Assembly (NCBI GenBank): GCA_041686695.1
Contig: JAWLDJ010000003.1
Span: forward strand, 7,642-71,641
Length of the DNA: 64,000 bases
Reading direction: 5' to 3'
Source of the DNA: T1Sed10-7 sp041686695
GTDB lineage: Bacteria; Actinomycetota; Nitriliruptoria; Nitriliruptorales; Nitriliruptoraceae
Each line of letters starts with the position of its first letter. The stretch's first letter is position 1. Below are positions 16,770 through 24,789 of the stretch, piece by piece. Both the position numbers and the translations under genes were made by a program. The notes beneath the pieces were generated by a model. The model was not told the DNA's origin. It worked only from the letters and a program-made list of their open reading frames with translations, and ran no database searches.

Positions 16770-16945
16770 GCGGATCGGCGCCCGAGGAGGCCGACGGCGG
16801 TGGCCGCCGGTGGCTGAAGGCCGTGCTGCTGGCGCTGGCGATCGTGGTCGGGATCGTGGTGCTGTTCACCTGGGTGTTCCCGTGGGTGGAGGAGCTCACC
16901 CAGGACCCCACCATCGGCGCTCAGCTGTTCCGGCTGCCGAGGTAG
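16766..16945 (+). CDS. 59-aa single-pass membrane protein coupled to the sortase
   Basis: ATG 16766 overlaps the sortase stop (ATGA), and GGAGGG lies upstream. The peptide has a polar N-terminus (MSGSAPEEADGGG), one helix (AVLLALAIVVGIVVLFTWVF) and a short outer tail. The tight coupling suggests a partner of the sortase. Its last 25 bp overlap the 3' end of the opposing polyprenyl synthase gene. Confidence 0.65.
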   Translation: MSGSAPEEADGGGRRWLKAVLLALAIVVGIVVLFTWVFPWVEELTQDPTIGAQLFRLPR

Positions 16946-17928
16946 TCCGCGACCGCCTCGAGGGACGCCGTCGCATCGCCCGGCAGGGGGAGCTCGGCGA
17001 GCGCGGCCCGTGCCGAGGAGATGCTGCGCTGGATCTGCTGCTCGGTGGCGGCCCGGGCGCCGGAGCGTTCCAGCAGCTCCCGGATCCACCGGGTGCTCGG
17101 CGCGTCGAGCTCCGGGTCGCCGAGAGCGGCTTCCAGACGTTGCCGATCCGCCGGATCCGAGCGTTGCGCGGCCTCCGCGATCAGCAGCGTGCGCTTGCCC
17201 TCGGCCAGATCCGAGGAGACGGACTTGCCCGTGGTGGCCGTGTCGCCGAACACCCCCAGCAGGTCGTCGGCCAGCTGGAAGGCTCGGCCCAGCGGATCGC
17301 CGAAGGCGTGTAGCCCGGACAGCAGCTCCGCGTCCGCGCCCGCCAGGATCGCGCCGAGCTCCAGAGGTCGTGCCACCGAGTACCGGCCCGACTTGAGGGT
17401 CGCGACCTGCAACGCCAGTTCCCGATCGGTGGTGCGCGCCGTCGCCGCGTGCAGGTCCAGCGCCTGGCCCGCCATGACCTCCTCGCGCAGCACCGTGAAC
17501 CGCCGGAAGGCGGTGAGCAGCACCTGGTCGGGGACCTGGCCCGACAGGAACAGCGCGTCGGCCTGGACGAACGCGAGGTCGCCGAGCAGGATCGCGACGG
17601 CGCGGCCGTACGCCTCCGGGTCACCGCGCCACTGCTCGTTGCGGTGCCGCGTCGCGAACGCATGGTGGACGCTGGGACGACCTCGCCGCGTCGGCGCCTG
17701 GTCGATCACGTCGTCGTGGAGCAGCGCGCAGGTGTGCAGCAGTTCCAGGGCCAGGGCGGGTCCCTCGACGGCATGCAGCTGGCGGCCGCCCGCCGCCTGG
17801 AAGCCGAGGAGCAGCAACGCCGGCCGGATCCGCTTCCCGCCGGTCATGAAGGCCCGCAACTCGGCCGTCAGGGGCGCCATGCTCGGATGGAGCTCGTCGA
17901 TGCCGGGCAGCGCGGCATCCAGGGCCAC
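16921..17928 (-). CDS. polyprenyl diphosphate synthase (GGPP/octaprenyl type)
   Basis: All-helical trans-prenyltransferase that extends allylic diphosphates with isopentenyl diphosphate. The first aspartate motif is LLHDDVIDQAPTRRG, the second LADDLLGVFGD, as in actinobacterial GGPP synthases; GGKRIRPALLLL is the FARM-adjacent block. GTG 17928 is the only canonical start but has no ribosome site. The open frame continues 33 codons upstream to an ATC at 18027-18025 with AGGAG 6 nt before it, and that extension (VLTRLRRRVDAALD) fits the family N-terminus. Chain length cannot be fixed from sequence. The product could feed menaquinone or carotenoid synthesis. Confidence 0.88.
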   Translation of the reverse strand: MALDAALPGIDELHPSMAPLTAELRAFMTGGKRIRPALLLLGFQAAGGRQLHAVEGPALALELLHTCALLHDDVIDQAPTRRGRPSVHHAFATRHRNEQWRGDPEAYGRAVAILLGDLAFVQADALFLSGQVPDQVLLTAFRRFTVLREEVMAGQALDLHAATARTTDRELALQVATLKSGRYSVARPLELGAILAGADAELLSGLHAFGDPLGRAFQLADDLLGVFGDTATTGKSVSSDLAEGKRTLLIAEAAQRSDPADRQRLEAALGDPELDAPSTRWIRELLERSGARAATEQQIQRSISSARAALAELPLPGDATASLEAVADYLGSRNS

Positions 17929-18124
17929 GTCCAGCGCCGCATCGACCCGGCGACGCAGCCGCGTGAGGACAGCAGGCTCGCCCGCCGGCGCGGTGGGCGG
18001 CTCGTGCGGTCCGGAGGTGGTACTGATCGCGCGCTCCTGCTCGCTGGCGCCTCACCGTACCGCCCACCCTCGGCGGCTAGGCTCGGACGGTCCAGGCAGG
18101 CGCGGTACGAGGAGGCGGTCACCG

Positions 18125-19816
18125 GTGTCCCGCCCTCCACCGCTCGCCGCGGTCGACCGACCCTGGCTCCAGGCGTACCCCCCCGGTGTCCCGGCGTCCT
18201 ACCGCCTGCCCGAGGTCCCGATACCGCGGTTGCTCGACGATGCCGTCCGGGACTTCCCGCAGGCCGTGGCCGTGCGTCGCGGGCACCTGAGCCTGACCCA
18301 CGTGGCCCTGCGCGACCGGGTGGCCGACCTCGTCACCCTGCTGCGGGAACTCGGGGTCGTCCGTGGCGATCGCTTGCTCGTGGCCACCGGCACGACCGTG
18401 ACCACCCCGGTCGTCCTCCTGGCGGCTTGGCGACTCGGAGCGATCGTCGTCCCGCTGCCACCGGGCAGCGACCGGGACCGCACCGCGGCGCGGGCCGTCG
18501 AGGTCATCGAGGCCACCGGCGTCACCGGGGTGCTGGCGACCCGCGACCGTCTCCAGGATCTGGGGGCTGCTGGACTGGAGGTCGACTGGGCCCTGGACAC
18601 CACCGATGAAGGCTGGCTGGCACCGCGGGCTCGGTTCCATCTGCCGCGGGTGCGCCTGCCTCGTCGCCGCGGTGCCGACGGTCCGGTACGTGAGCTGGCG
18701 ACCGCGATGGCGGAGGTGGCCAGCGCTCCGGTGACCCTCCATGGCGACGGACCCGTCCCGATCGAGGCTCCGTGCCTGCTCGTCCCGCGCTGGCGGGGTG
18801 ACGACCGGCGGGCGGTCGTGCTGACCCACGCCAACGTGGTCGCCTCCACCTTCCAGGCCCGCCTGTGGGTCCCGGACATCCAGGCGGGGCGGGAGCACGT
18901 GGTCGTCGCCGGTGACCTGCTCGCGCTCGGTCCCATGATCCTCGGCTGGCTCGCCGGGATGCTCGCCGGGGCGTGCGTGGAACTGGTGCCGTCCGCTGAC
19001 GCTGCGGGGCTGGCGCGCACGATCACCCGACACCGGGCCACGCTGGCGGTCCTCGCGCCCACCCACGTCACCGCGTTGCTCAGCGAGTCGGAGGGCACCC
19101 GACACGACCTCTCCTCGCTACGGGTGGTGCTGGCGACCGGCGCTCCCCTCGATCCGGTGACCGCGCACGAGCTCGAGCGTCGCACGGGGGGTGCCCGCGT
19201 CCGGGAGGGGTTCGGGGTGTCCGAGGCCGGTCCGATCACCCATGCGCAACCGGTGTACGGCCGCACCACACCCGGGGCGATGGGACTGCCCGTCACCGAC
19301 ACGGTGGCGGTCGCGGTGGACACGCACGACCACGGCCGGCTCTGCGCTCCGGGGGAAGCGGGTCTGCTGCTCCTGGCCGGGCCACAGGTCTCACCGGGCT
19401 ACTGGCAGGACGCGGCGGCCACCGCTGAGCGGTTCGTCGATGGGTGGTTGCTCACCGACGACCTGGTGTCGGTCGATGCCGACGGGGTCTTCACGCACCT
19501 CGGCCGACGCGACGAGGTCCTCACCCTGCCCGACGGCCACCTCGTCGCACCTCGGCGGGTGGAGGCGCTCCTGGAGCGCCATCCCGGGGTCGTGCGGGCC
19601 GGGGTCACCTGCGATCCGTCCGACGGCGCGGTGGTCGCGCTGGTGCGGTGCCAACGCCGTCAGCGACCGAGCGGGGAGGAGCTGCTCACGTACGCTCGGG
19701 GACAGCTCGACCCGCGCAGCGCGCCGGAGCGCGTCGTGCTGGTCGACGAGATCCCCGAGACCGATGCCGGTGGGGTGGCGCGCGCCGCGCTGCAGGACCT
19801 GCTGGCGGAGAGGTGA
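18125..19816 (+). CDS. AMP-dependent acyl-CoA synthetase/fatty-acyl-AMP ligase-like protein
   Basis: 563 aa ANL-superfamily enzyme. Recognisable blocks are GFGVSEAGPITH (A5), LLTDDLVSVD (A7 aspartate) and LGRRDEVLTLPDGH (A8 hinge). The P-loop region that normally reads TSGSTGxPKG is degenerate here (LVPRWRGDDRRAVVLTHANVV), and the A10 lysine region reads IPETDAGGVARAALQ with no clear lysine. These changes leave adenylation activity uncertain. GTG 18125 follows AGGAGG. It ends 5 bp before the trpG/pabA start, so co-transcription is likely. Confidence 0.75.
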   Translation: MSRPPPLAAVDRPWLQAYPPGVPASYRLPEVPIPRLLDDAVRDFPQAVAVRRGHLSLTHVALRDRVADLVTLLRELGVVRGDRLLVATGTTVTTPVVLLAAWRLGAIVVPLPPGSDRDRTAARAVEVIEATGVTGVLATRDRLQDLGAAGLEVDWALDTTDEGWLAPRARFHLPRVRLPRRRGADGPVRELATAMAEVASAPVTLHGDGPVPIEAPCLLVPRWRGDDRRAVVLTHANVVASTFQARLWVPDIQAGREHVVVAGDLLALGPMILGWLAGMLAGACVELVPSADAAGLARTITRHRATLAVLAPTHVTALLSESEGTRHDLSSLRVVLATGAPLDPVTAHELERRTGGARVREGFGVSEAGPITHAQPVYGRTTPGAMGLPVTDTVAVAVDTHDHGRLCAPGEAGLLLLAGPQVSPGYWQDAAATAERFVDGWLLTDDLVSVDADGVFTHLGRRDEVLTLPDGHLVAPRRVEALLERHPGVVRAGVTCDPSDGAVVALVRCQRRQRPSGEELLTYARGQLDPRSAPERVVLVDEIPETDAGGVARAALQDLLAER

Positions 19817-19821
19817 GCGCT

Positions 19822-20496
19822 GTGGCCACGAGCGGTGCAGGGCCGCGGGCCGGGACCCGGCTGGTGATCATCGACAACTACGACTCCTTCACCTACAACC
19901 TCGCCCAGGAGCTCGGGGAGCTCGGTGCCGTCGTCGAGGTGGTCCGTAACGACGCCTTCACGATCGAGGAGCTGCTGGCGGACCTGCCGGCGGGCATCGT
20001 CATCTCGCCGGGTCCGGGTGATCCCGGCGACGCGGGGCTGTCCAACGAGGTGATCCGCGCCGTCGCCGGCCGCCGCCCCGTGCTGGGGGTGTGTCTCGGC
20101 CATCAGTGCATCGGCGAGGTCTACGGCGGTGAGGTGGTCCGGGCACCGGTGTTGATGCACGGCAAGACCTCACCGATCTACCACCGGCGGGAGGGCGTCT
20201 TCACGGGGCTCCCCGTGCCCTTCGAGGCCACCCGGTACCACTCGCTGATCGTGGAGCGGGCCAGCCTGCCGGCAGCGCTCAAGGTCACCGCCGAGACCTC
20301 CGACGGGCTCATCATGGGGCTGCTCCACCGGGAGGTGGACGTGGAGGGGGTCCAGTTCCACCCGGAGTCCGTGCTGACCAGCGCCGGGATGCAGCTGCTC
20401 GGGACCTTCCTCGATCGGTGCGTGGCCTTCCGGGAGGATGCGCCACGAACGGCGCGCTCACCGGTGGCCCCGGCTCCCGCCAGCGCTTCGGGTTAG
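19822..20496 (+). CDS. trpG: anthranilate/aminodeoxychorismate synthase glutamine amidotransferase subunit
   Basis: 224 aa class I glutaminase that delivers ammonia to a TrpE or PabB partner. IDNYDSFTYNL opens the domain; the nucleophile is in GVCLGHQCIGE, and the His-Glu pair in VQFHPES. GTG 19822 has GAGAGG 8 bp upstream; GTG 19813 is an alternative that overlaps the previous gene. The orthologue Rv0013 occupies the same crgA-trpG-pknB neighbourhood in M. tuberculosis. No TrpE/PabB gene is nearby, so it may serve both pathways (pabA is an equal name). Confidence 0.9.
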   Translation: MATSGAGPRAGTRLVIIDNYDSFTYNLAQELGELGAVVEVVRNDAFTIEELLADLPAGIVISPGPGDPGDAGLSNEVIRAVAGRRPVLGVCLGHQCIGEVYGGEVVRAPVLMHGKTSPIYHRREGVFTGLPVPFEATRYHSLIVERASLPAALKVTAETSDGLIMGLLHREVDVEGVQFHPESVLTSAGMQLLGTFLDRCVAFREDAPRTARSPVAPAPASASG

Positions 20497-21506
20497 TCCC
20501 CAGCTCGCAGCGCCGCGAGCGCTGCCTCGAGATCTGCCACGCCGACCACCTCCAGGCCCTCGGGGGCGGTCTCGCGGGCGAGCTGGAGCTGGCTCGCCGG
20601 CACCAGCACCAACTCGGCACCCTCGTCCACGGCGGCGACCAGCTTCGCCGGGATGCCGCCGACCGGTCCGACCCGCCCATCGGCATCGAGGCTGCCGGTA
20701 CCGGCGATCGAGCGGCCCTGCAGGAGGCTCTCCTCGGTCAGCATGTCGTAGACGGTCACCGCGGTCATCAGCCCTGCGCTCGGGCCGCCGATCCGGGTGC
20801 CCTCGGCCAGCGATACCTCGAAGGGCAGCCGGGCCTCGTCCACCGCCGTCTGGATCGCGATCCCGAGGCGGGGATCTCGCACCCCGCCGAAGGTCGCCAG
20901 GCTGAGCGTGACCTCCCGCCGCTCACCGTCGTGACGCACCGTCAGCGTCAGCTCGTCACCCGCCTGGCCCGTCCGCGAGCGTGCTTGGAGCTCCTCCGCC
21001 GAGGCCAGGGGGTCGCCGTCGACGGCGAGCACGACGTCCCCGGGGGACAGCTCCCCGCTCGCCGGGCTGCCGGGCAGCACCTGGACGACCACCACCTCGG
21101 TGACCAGGTCGGTCTCCACCCCGGCGGCCTCGGCTCCGACCGCGACCGCGACCTCGAACTGGCGCGCGAAGCGTTGGCGCTCCAGGCGCAGCACCTCACC
21201 TCGGTCGGTGCCGGGGGGATAGACCTCGTCGTAGGGCACCAGGGAGCGGTCGGGTGACAGGACGGCGCCGAGCGCGGGCACCGGGGGCTGCTGCCGCAGG
21301 AACACCGTCAGCAGCTTGATGTCCCCCTCCAGATCGAAGGTCTCCACGCCCTCGATCTCGATGAGGGTGGGGATCGACGTCGGGTTGCCGGGCACGTACT
21401 CGACCAGTGGCAGGGGCACGACGAACGCTGCCCAGGCCACGATCGCGGCGGTCGCCGCGTAGAAGGCCGCCCGGCCGAGCCGGCGGCCGAGCGTCCCACG
21501 CGTCAT
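20493..21506 (-). CDS. PDZ-domain Lon-like (YlbL/S16) membrane protease
   Basis: 337 aa. One N-terminal membrane helix (FYAATAAIVAWAAFVVPLPLV), a PDZ domain (about 130-210, VLPGSPASGELSPGDVVLAV) and a C-terminal Lon-type proteolytic domain. The Ser-Lys dyad is in GGPSAGLM and GIPAKLVAA. The catalytic part faces outside. It overlaps the M50 protease gene upstream by 4 bp and the opposing trpG end by 4 bp. The Bacillus homologue YlbL degrades a division inhibitor during DNA-damage recovery; the substrate here is unknown. Confidence 0.88.
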   Translation of the reverse strand: MTRGTLGRRLGRAAFYAATAAIVAWAAFVVPLPLVEYVPGNPTSIPTLIEIEGVETFDLEGDIKLLTVFLRQQPPVPALGAVLSPDRSLVPYDEVYPPGTDRGEVLRLERQRFARQFEVAVAVGAEAAGVETDLVTEVVVVQVLPGSPASGELSPGDVVLAVDGDPLASAEELQARSRTGQAGDELTLTVRHDGERREVTLSLATFGGVRDPRLGIAIQTAVDEARLPFEVSLAEGTRIGGPSAGLMTAVTVYDMLTEESLLQGRSIAGTGSLDADGRVGPVGGIPAKLVAAVDEGAELVLVPASQLQLARETAPEGLEVVGVADLEAALAALRAGD

Positions 21507-22528
21507 GGCAGCGGCTCCCCACGCCGCAGTCGTGCGACCGCGCGTGCCACCTCGGCGGCGCTCAGGGAACCGACCTGGCGGCCGTCCGACATGATGTGGA
21601 CGACGTCGTGGTCGCCCTGGAAGGCCTCGATCAGGGTGTGGAGGTCGTCGTCGACCGTCACCGCGGGGACCGCTGGGTCCGGCGTCGGTGCGCCGCCGAC
21701 CGGTGGCGGTGGCGGCCGGTGTGCGGTGGCCTCACCGGGTACCACCGAGGTCGGTGGCAGCGCCAGCAACTCCACCACGCGGCGACCCTCGAGCGCGGCG
21801 TTCAGCTCGGCATGTCGCAGTTCGGCAGCGGCGGCGCGCACCAGGAACAGCCCCGACAGCACCAGGGCAGCGGCGACCAGCGACGCTCGCGCGCCGCCGC
21901 GCACCAGGGTCGCCACGCCGAAGGCGACCAGCGCACCGCCGATCAGCTGCCCTGCCCGCACGGAGACCCGCAGCGCACGGAGGCGATCACCGAGCAGCAT
22001 CCACAACAGGGCCCGGAGCACCCGTCCCCCGTCGAGGGGGGCGCCGGGCACCAGGTTGAAGGCGGCCAGGAGCAGGTTCCACCACCCGAGCACACCGGCC
22101 AGTTGCCCGACCGACGCCGACACGCTCGTGGGCAACAGCTGGTCCGCGAAGGTCGCCACCAGGCCGAACAGCGCCGCGGACACCAGGCTGATCCACGGAC
22201 CCACCATCGCGACCGCGAGCTCGTCCCGGGCGGTCTGGTCCTCGGCGTGCATCTCGGTGACCCCGCCGAACAGCAGCAGGGTCACGGCCTCGACCTGCAT
22301 CCCCCGGTGACGTGCTTCGAGGGCGTGCCCGAGCTCGTGGGCCAACGTCGTCAGCACCACCAGCAGGGAGCCGAGCATCGCCATGGCCAGCGCCACGAGG
22401 AGCTCGTGGTCGGCGCGGAAGATGCCGGTGAAGGCCCACGCGACCAACGCGACGAGCACCAGGACGGAGGCGTCGAGTCGAACCTCGACACCAGCGAGGT
22501 GCCGGCTCGGCAGGGGGCGGATCTGCAT
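21503..22528 (-). CDS. site-2 type M50 zinc metalloprotease with C-terminal CBS-like region
   Basis: 341 aa multi-pass membrane protein of the SpoIVFB/S2P class. Zinc is bound by HELGH in the second helix and the Asp of NLVPGAPLDGGR. Five or six helices span residues 20-240. After a proline-rich linker, the last 70 residues (VTVDDDLHTLIEAFQG...HDVVHIMSDGR) resemble a CBS motif, a ligand-sensing attachment known in this subfamily. It overlaps the YlbL-like gene by 4 bp, so two membrane proteases form one operon. Confidence 0.9.
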   Translation of the reverse strand: MQIRPLPSRHLAGVEVRLDASVLVLVALVAWAFTGIFRADHELLVALAMAMLGSLLVVLTTLAHELGHALEARHRGMQVEAVTLLLFGGVTEMHAEDQTARDELAVAMVGPWISLVSAALFGLVATFADQLLPTSVSASVGQLAGVLGWWNLLLAAFNLVPGAPLDGGRVLRALLWMLLGDRLRALRVSVRAGQLIGGALVAFGVATLVRGGARASLVAAALVLSGLFLVRAAAAELRHAELNAALEGRRVVELLALPPTSVVPGEATAHRPPPPPVGGAPTPDPAVPAVTVDDDLHTLIEAFQGDHDVVHIMSDGRQVGSLSAAEVARAVARLRRGEPLP

Positions 22529-22586
22529 GGCCGGACGGTACCGCTGTCAAGGGTGCTCCACCGTCGAGTGTCCCTAGCCGGTGCCC

Positions 22587-22615
22587 TTCCATCCACTCCG
22601 AGTGGGAGATAGGTT
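22587..22615 (+). promoter_or_regulatory. promoter with palindromic spacer
   Basis: TTCCAT and TAGGTT are separated by 17 bp. The spacer begins with the perfect palindrome CCACTC-C-GAGTGG (22593-22605). A repressor bound there would block the BaeRF-TPR operon that starts at 22685. Confidence 0.5.
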
Positions 22616-22684
22616 CGTGGTGATGAGCCGCCCCTGCGGCGCGACGCGTCAGCCTGGGTGCGGCCCCGACCGCAGCGAGGGCAG

Positions 22685-23866
22685 ATGAACATCGACGACG
22701 CCACCATCCAGGACCTGCTGACGCTGGCAGACGAGCGGGGGGTCCTCTCCTTCTACACCGGCCACGTTCCGTCACAGGCGGCCGATCCGCAGCCGACCGC
22801 TCCGATCGAACTCCGCAACCAGATCAAGCAGCTGCGGTCCCGCCTCGCAGACGGCGACCGGGAGACGGCCCAGGCGATCGAGCGCCGACTGGACGCGCTG
22901 AACGGGTCGCTGGAGGCGCTGCTCGATCCGAAGGCGCCGGGCCGGGGACGGGCCCTGTTCGTCGGTGTCGACTCCGGCGAACAGCGATCGGTCTCCCTGC
23001 AGCTGCCTTTCCGGGAGCGGGTGATCCACGACGGCACGGCCTACGTGCGTCCGCTGGTGGCGGCCCTCGACGAGGGCCGTCCCGCCACGATCGTGGTCGT
23101 CTCGCGGACCGGGGTCCGGGTGCTGCGCTGGGCCACGGGGGATGCCGAGGTGGTCGAGGAGGCGCGCTTCGAGAAGGACCAGGAGCTCTTCGGCCCACCT
23201 TCGACGGGACCGTCGGCGAGCAACCCGCAGCGGGCGATGTACGCCCGGGCCGACCGCGAGGGGTACGAGGACCGTCTCGACGAGCACCGTCACCGCTTCC
23301 TCAAGGAGGTGCTCGAGGACGTGGTGCAGCGCGCTGAGTCCGAAGGGATCGACCGGCTCGTGCTGTCCGCACCACCCAAGCTGCGCAACGAGGTGCAGTC
23401 CCTGGTGCCCGAACACGATGGCCTCAGGGTCCTGGTCGCCGACCAGGCCTGGGAGTCGACAGCTCCCAAGGAGATCGCGGCGCAGGCCTGGGAGCTGCTG
23501 CGCTCGGTCCACGGTGAGCGCGAGGTGCGGCTGGTCGAGGCCGCCCGGGAGCGGGCCTTGGCCGGCGGGCCCGGGGCCCTCGGACTCCGCAACGTGTGCG
23601 AGGCCCTGAACACCGGACGGGTGGAACACCTGCTGTACGACGATGACCTGACCATCGAGGGCTACACCTCGTCCGAGGGCACCCTGCACGCCCGGATCGA
23701 GGGCGCGATCGCCGACTCCGACGTGAGCTTCTCGCGGGAGCCGCTGTTCGTCGAGCGGATGATCGAGGCGGCGTTGGCCACCTCCGCGTCGGTCACACCG
23801 TTGTCGGAGGACGCCGCGCTGCAGGTACGGGCGTTCGAGGGCGTCGCGGCGTTGCTGCGATGGTGA
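22685..23866 (+). CDS. bacterial archaeo-eukaryotic release-factor-like (BaeRF) protein
   Basis: 393 aa. The N-terminal part (VLSFYTGHVPS), the long helix with RSRLADGDRETAQAIERRL, the middle domain VVVSRTGVRVLRW and the C-terminal GLRNVCEALNTGRVEHLLYD follow the eRF1 domain 2-3 plan. BaeRF proteins are predicted ribosome-associated hydrolases or rescue factors; the catalytic GGQ loop is replaced by other residues. ATG 22685 is preceded by GAGGG. The last 7 bp overlap the next gene. Family assignment is from pattern only. Confidence 0.7.
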   Translation: MNIDDATIQDLLTLADERGVLSFYTGHVPSQAADPQPTAPIELRNQIKQLRSRLADGDRETAQAIERRLDALNGSLEALLDPKAPGRGRALFVGVDSGEQRSVSLQLPFRERVIHDGTAYVRPLVAALDEGRPATIVVVSRTGVRVLRWATGDAEVVEEARFEKDQELFGPPSTGPSASNPQRAMYARADREGYEDRLDEHRHRFLKEVLEDVVQRAESEGIDRLVLSAPPKLRNEVQSLVPEHDGLRVLVADQAWESTAPKEIAAQAWELLRSVHGEREVRLVEAARERALAGGPGALGLRNVCEALNTGRVEHLLYDDDLTIEGYTSSEGTLHARIEGAIADSDVSFSREPLFVERMIEAALATSASVTPLSEDAALQVRAFEGVAALLRW

Positions 23867-24693
23867 GCCCCCAGGAGGCACGGCAGCGCACCGACGCCGT
23901 GATGGAGCTCCACGAGGCCGGTGAGCTCGAGGAGGCCGTGGAGGAGGTCGAGTCCCTGCTGGCGGTCCTCCAGGACGAGCACGATCTGGACGACCCGGTG
24001 CTGCGGGAATCGCTGTTCACCTCGCGCTTCGAGCGAGCGGTGCTGCTGACCGAGCTCGGCGATCTGGACGCAGCCGCGCAGGCCTACGCGGTGGCCGCGA
24101 CCACACCAGCCGATCTCGACGACCCCGACCAGCGGCACGAGATCGCCTTGGCGCTGTTGAACCGCGGCATCTGCCTGGACACGGTCGGCGATCACGCCAC
24201 GGCGGTCACGGTGTACGCCGATCTGGTGGCGCGGTTCCACGACGCCGATGACCCCGTCACCGTGGACCAGGTGGTGCGGGCCCGGGTCAACCAGGCTGCG
24301 GCGCTGCTCGCGCTCGAGCGCGGTGAGGAGGCCCTGGCGTCGGCGGCGCAGATCAGCGCTGAGCTCGACCCCACCGACGTCGTCACCGCGGAGCAGCACG
24401 TCATGGCGCTGCGCCTGCAGGCCGCGGCGCTGCAGGCGGCTGGCGACCTCGACGCCGCGGTCGAGGTGCTCCGGCAACGCGGGGAGGTCACCTTGGAGGA
24501 CCCGCCCGCCCGGGCCCAGGTGGCGGCCGCCGCCCAGGAGCACGCCCAGCTCCTGGTCGAACTCGATCGCGTCGCCGAGGCCCTCGTGGTCCTCGACGCG
24601 GCGCTGGAGGACGCGGAGCTGGAGATCGACCCCGAGGTCACCGACGTGCTCGACGGGCTGCGCAGCGACCGTTGGCGGCTGGCCGCGCGCTGA
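23860..24693 (+). CDS. tetratricopeptide-like helical repeat protein
   Basis: 277 aa, soluble and very acidic. Helical pairs of about 34-40 residues recur: AVLLTELGDLDAAAQAYAVA, LLNRGICLDTVGDHATAVTV, ALRLQAAALQAAGDLDAAVE, the TPR pattern of alternating Ala/Gly/Leu positions. Its ATG lies in the last codons of the BaeRF gene (7-bp overlap), so the two are translated together and probably interact. No enzymatic domain is seen. Confidence 0.7.
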   Translation: MVSPQEARQRTDAVMELHEAGELEEAVEEVESLLAVLQDEHDLDDPVLRESLFTSRFERAVLLTELGDLDAAAQAYAVAATTPADLDDPDQRHEIALALLNRGICLDTVGDHATAVTVYADLVARFHDADDPVTVDQVVRARVNQAAALLALERGEEALASAAQISAELDPTDVVTAEQHVMALRLQAAALQAAGDLDAAVEVLRQRGEVTLEDPPARAQVAAAAQEHAQLLVELDRVAEALVVLDAALEDAELEIDPEVTDVLDGLRSDRWRLAAR

Positions 24694-24789
24694 GGGGTGC
24701 CCGCACCGGCTCGGTAGGGTGGCGCTCCTCCAGGCTGCCTGGAGGACAGCGGGTGAGCACCCAGAGGAGCCGCCCATGGCCCCGCCCCC

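Noticed and set aside
17021..18124. Extension of the AMP-ligase frame upstream of 18125
   Set aside because: It runs antisense through the polyprenyl synthase; GTG 18125 has AGGAGG.
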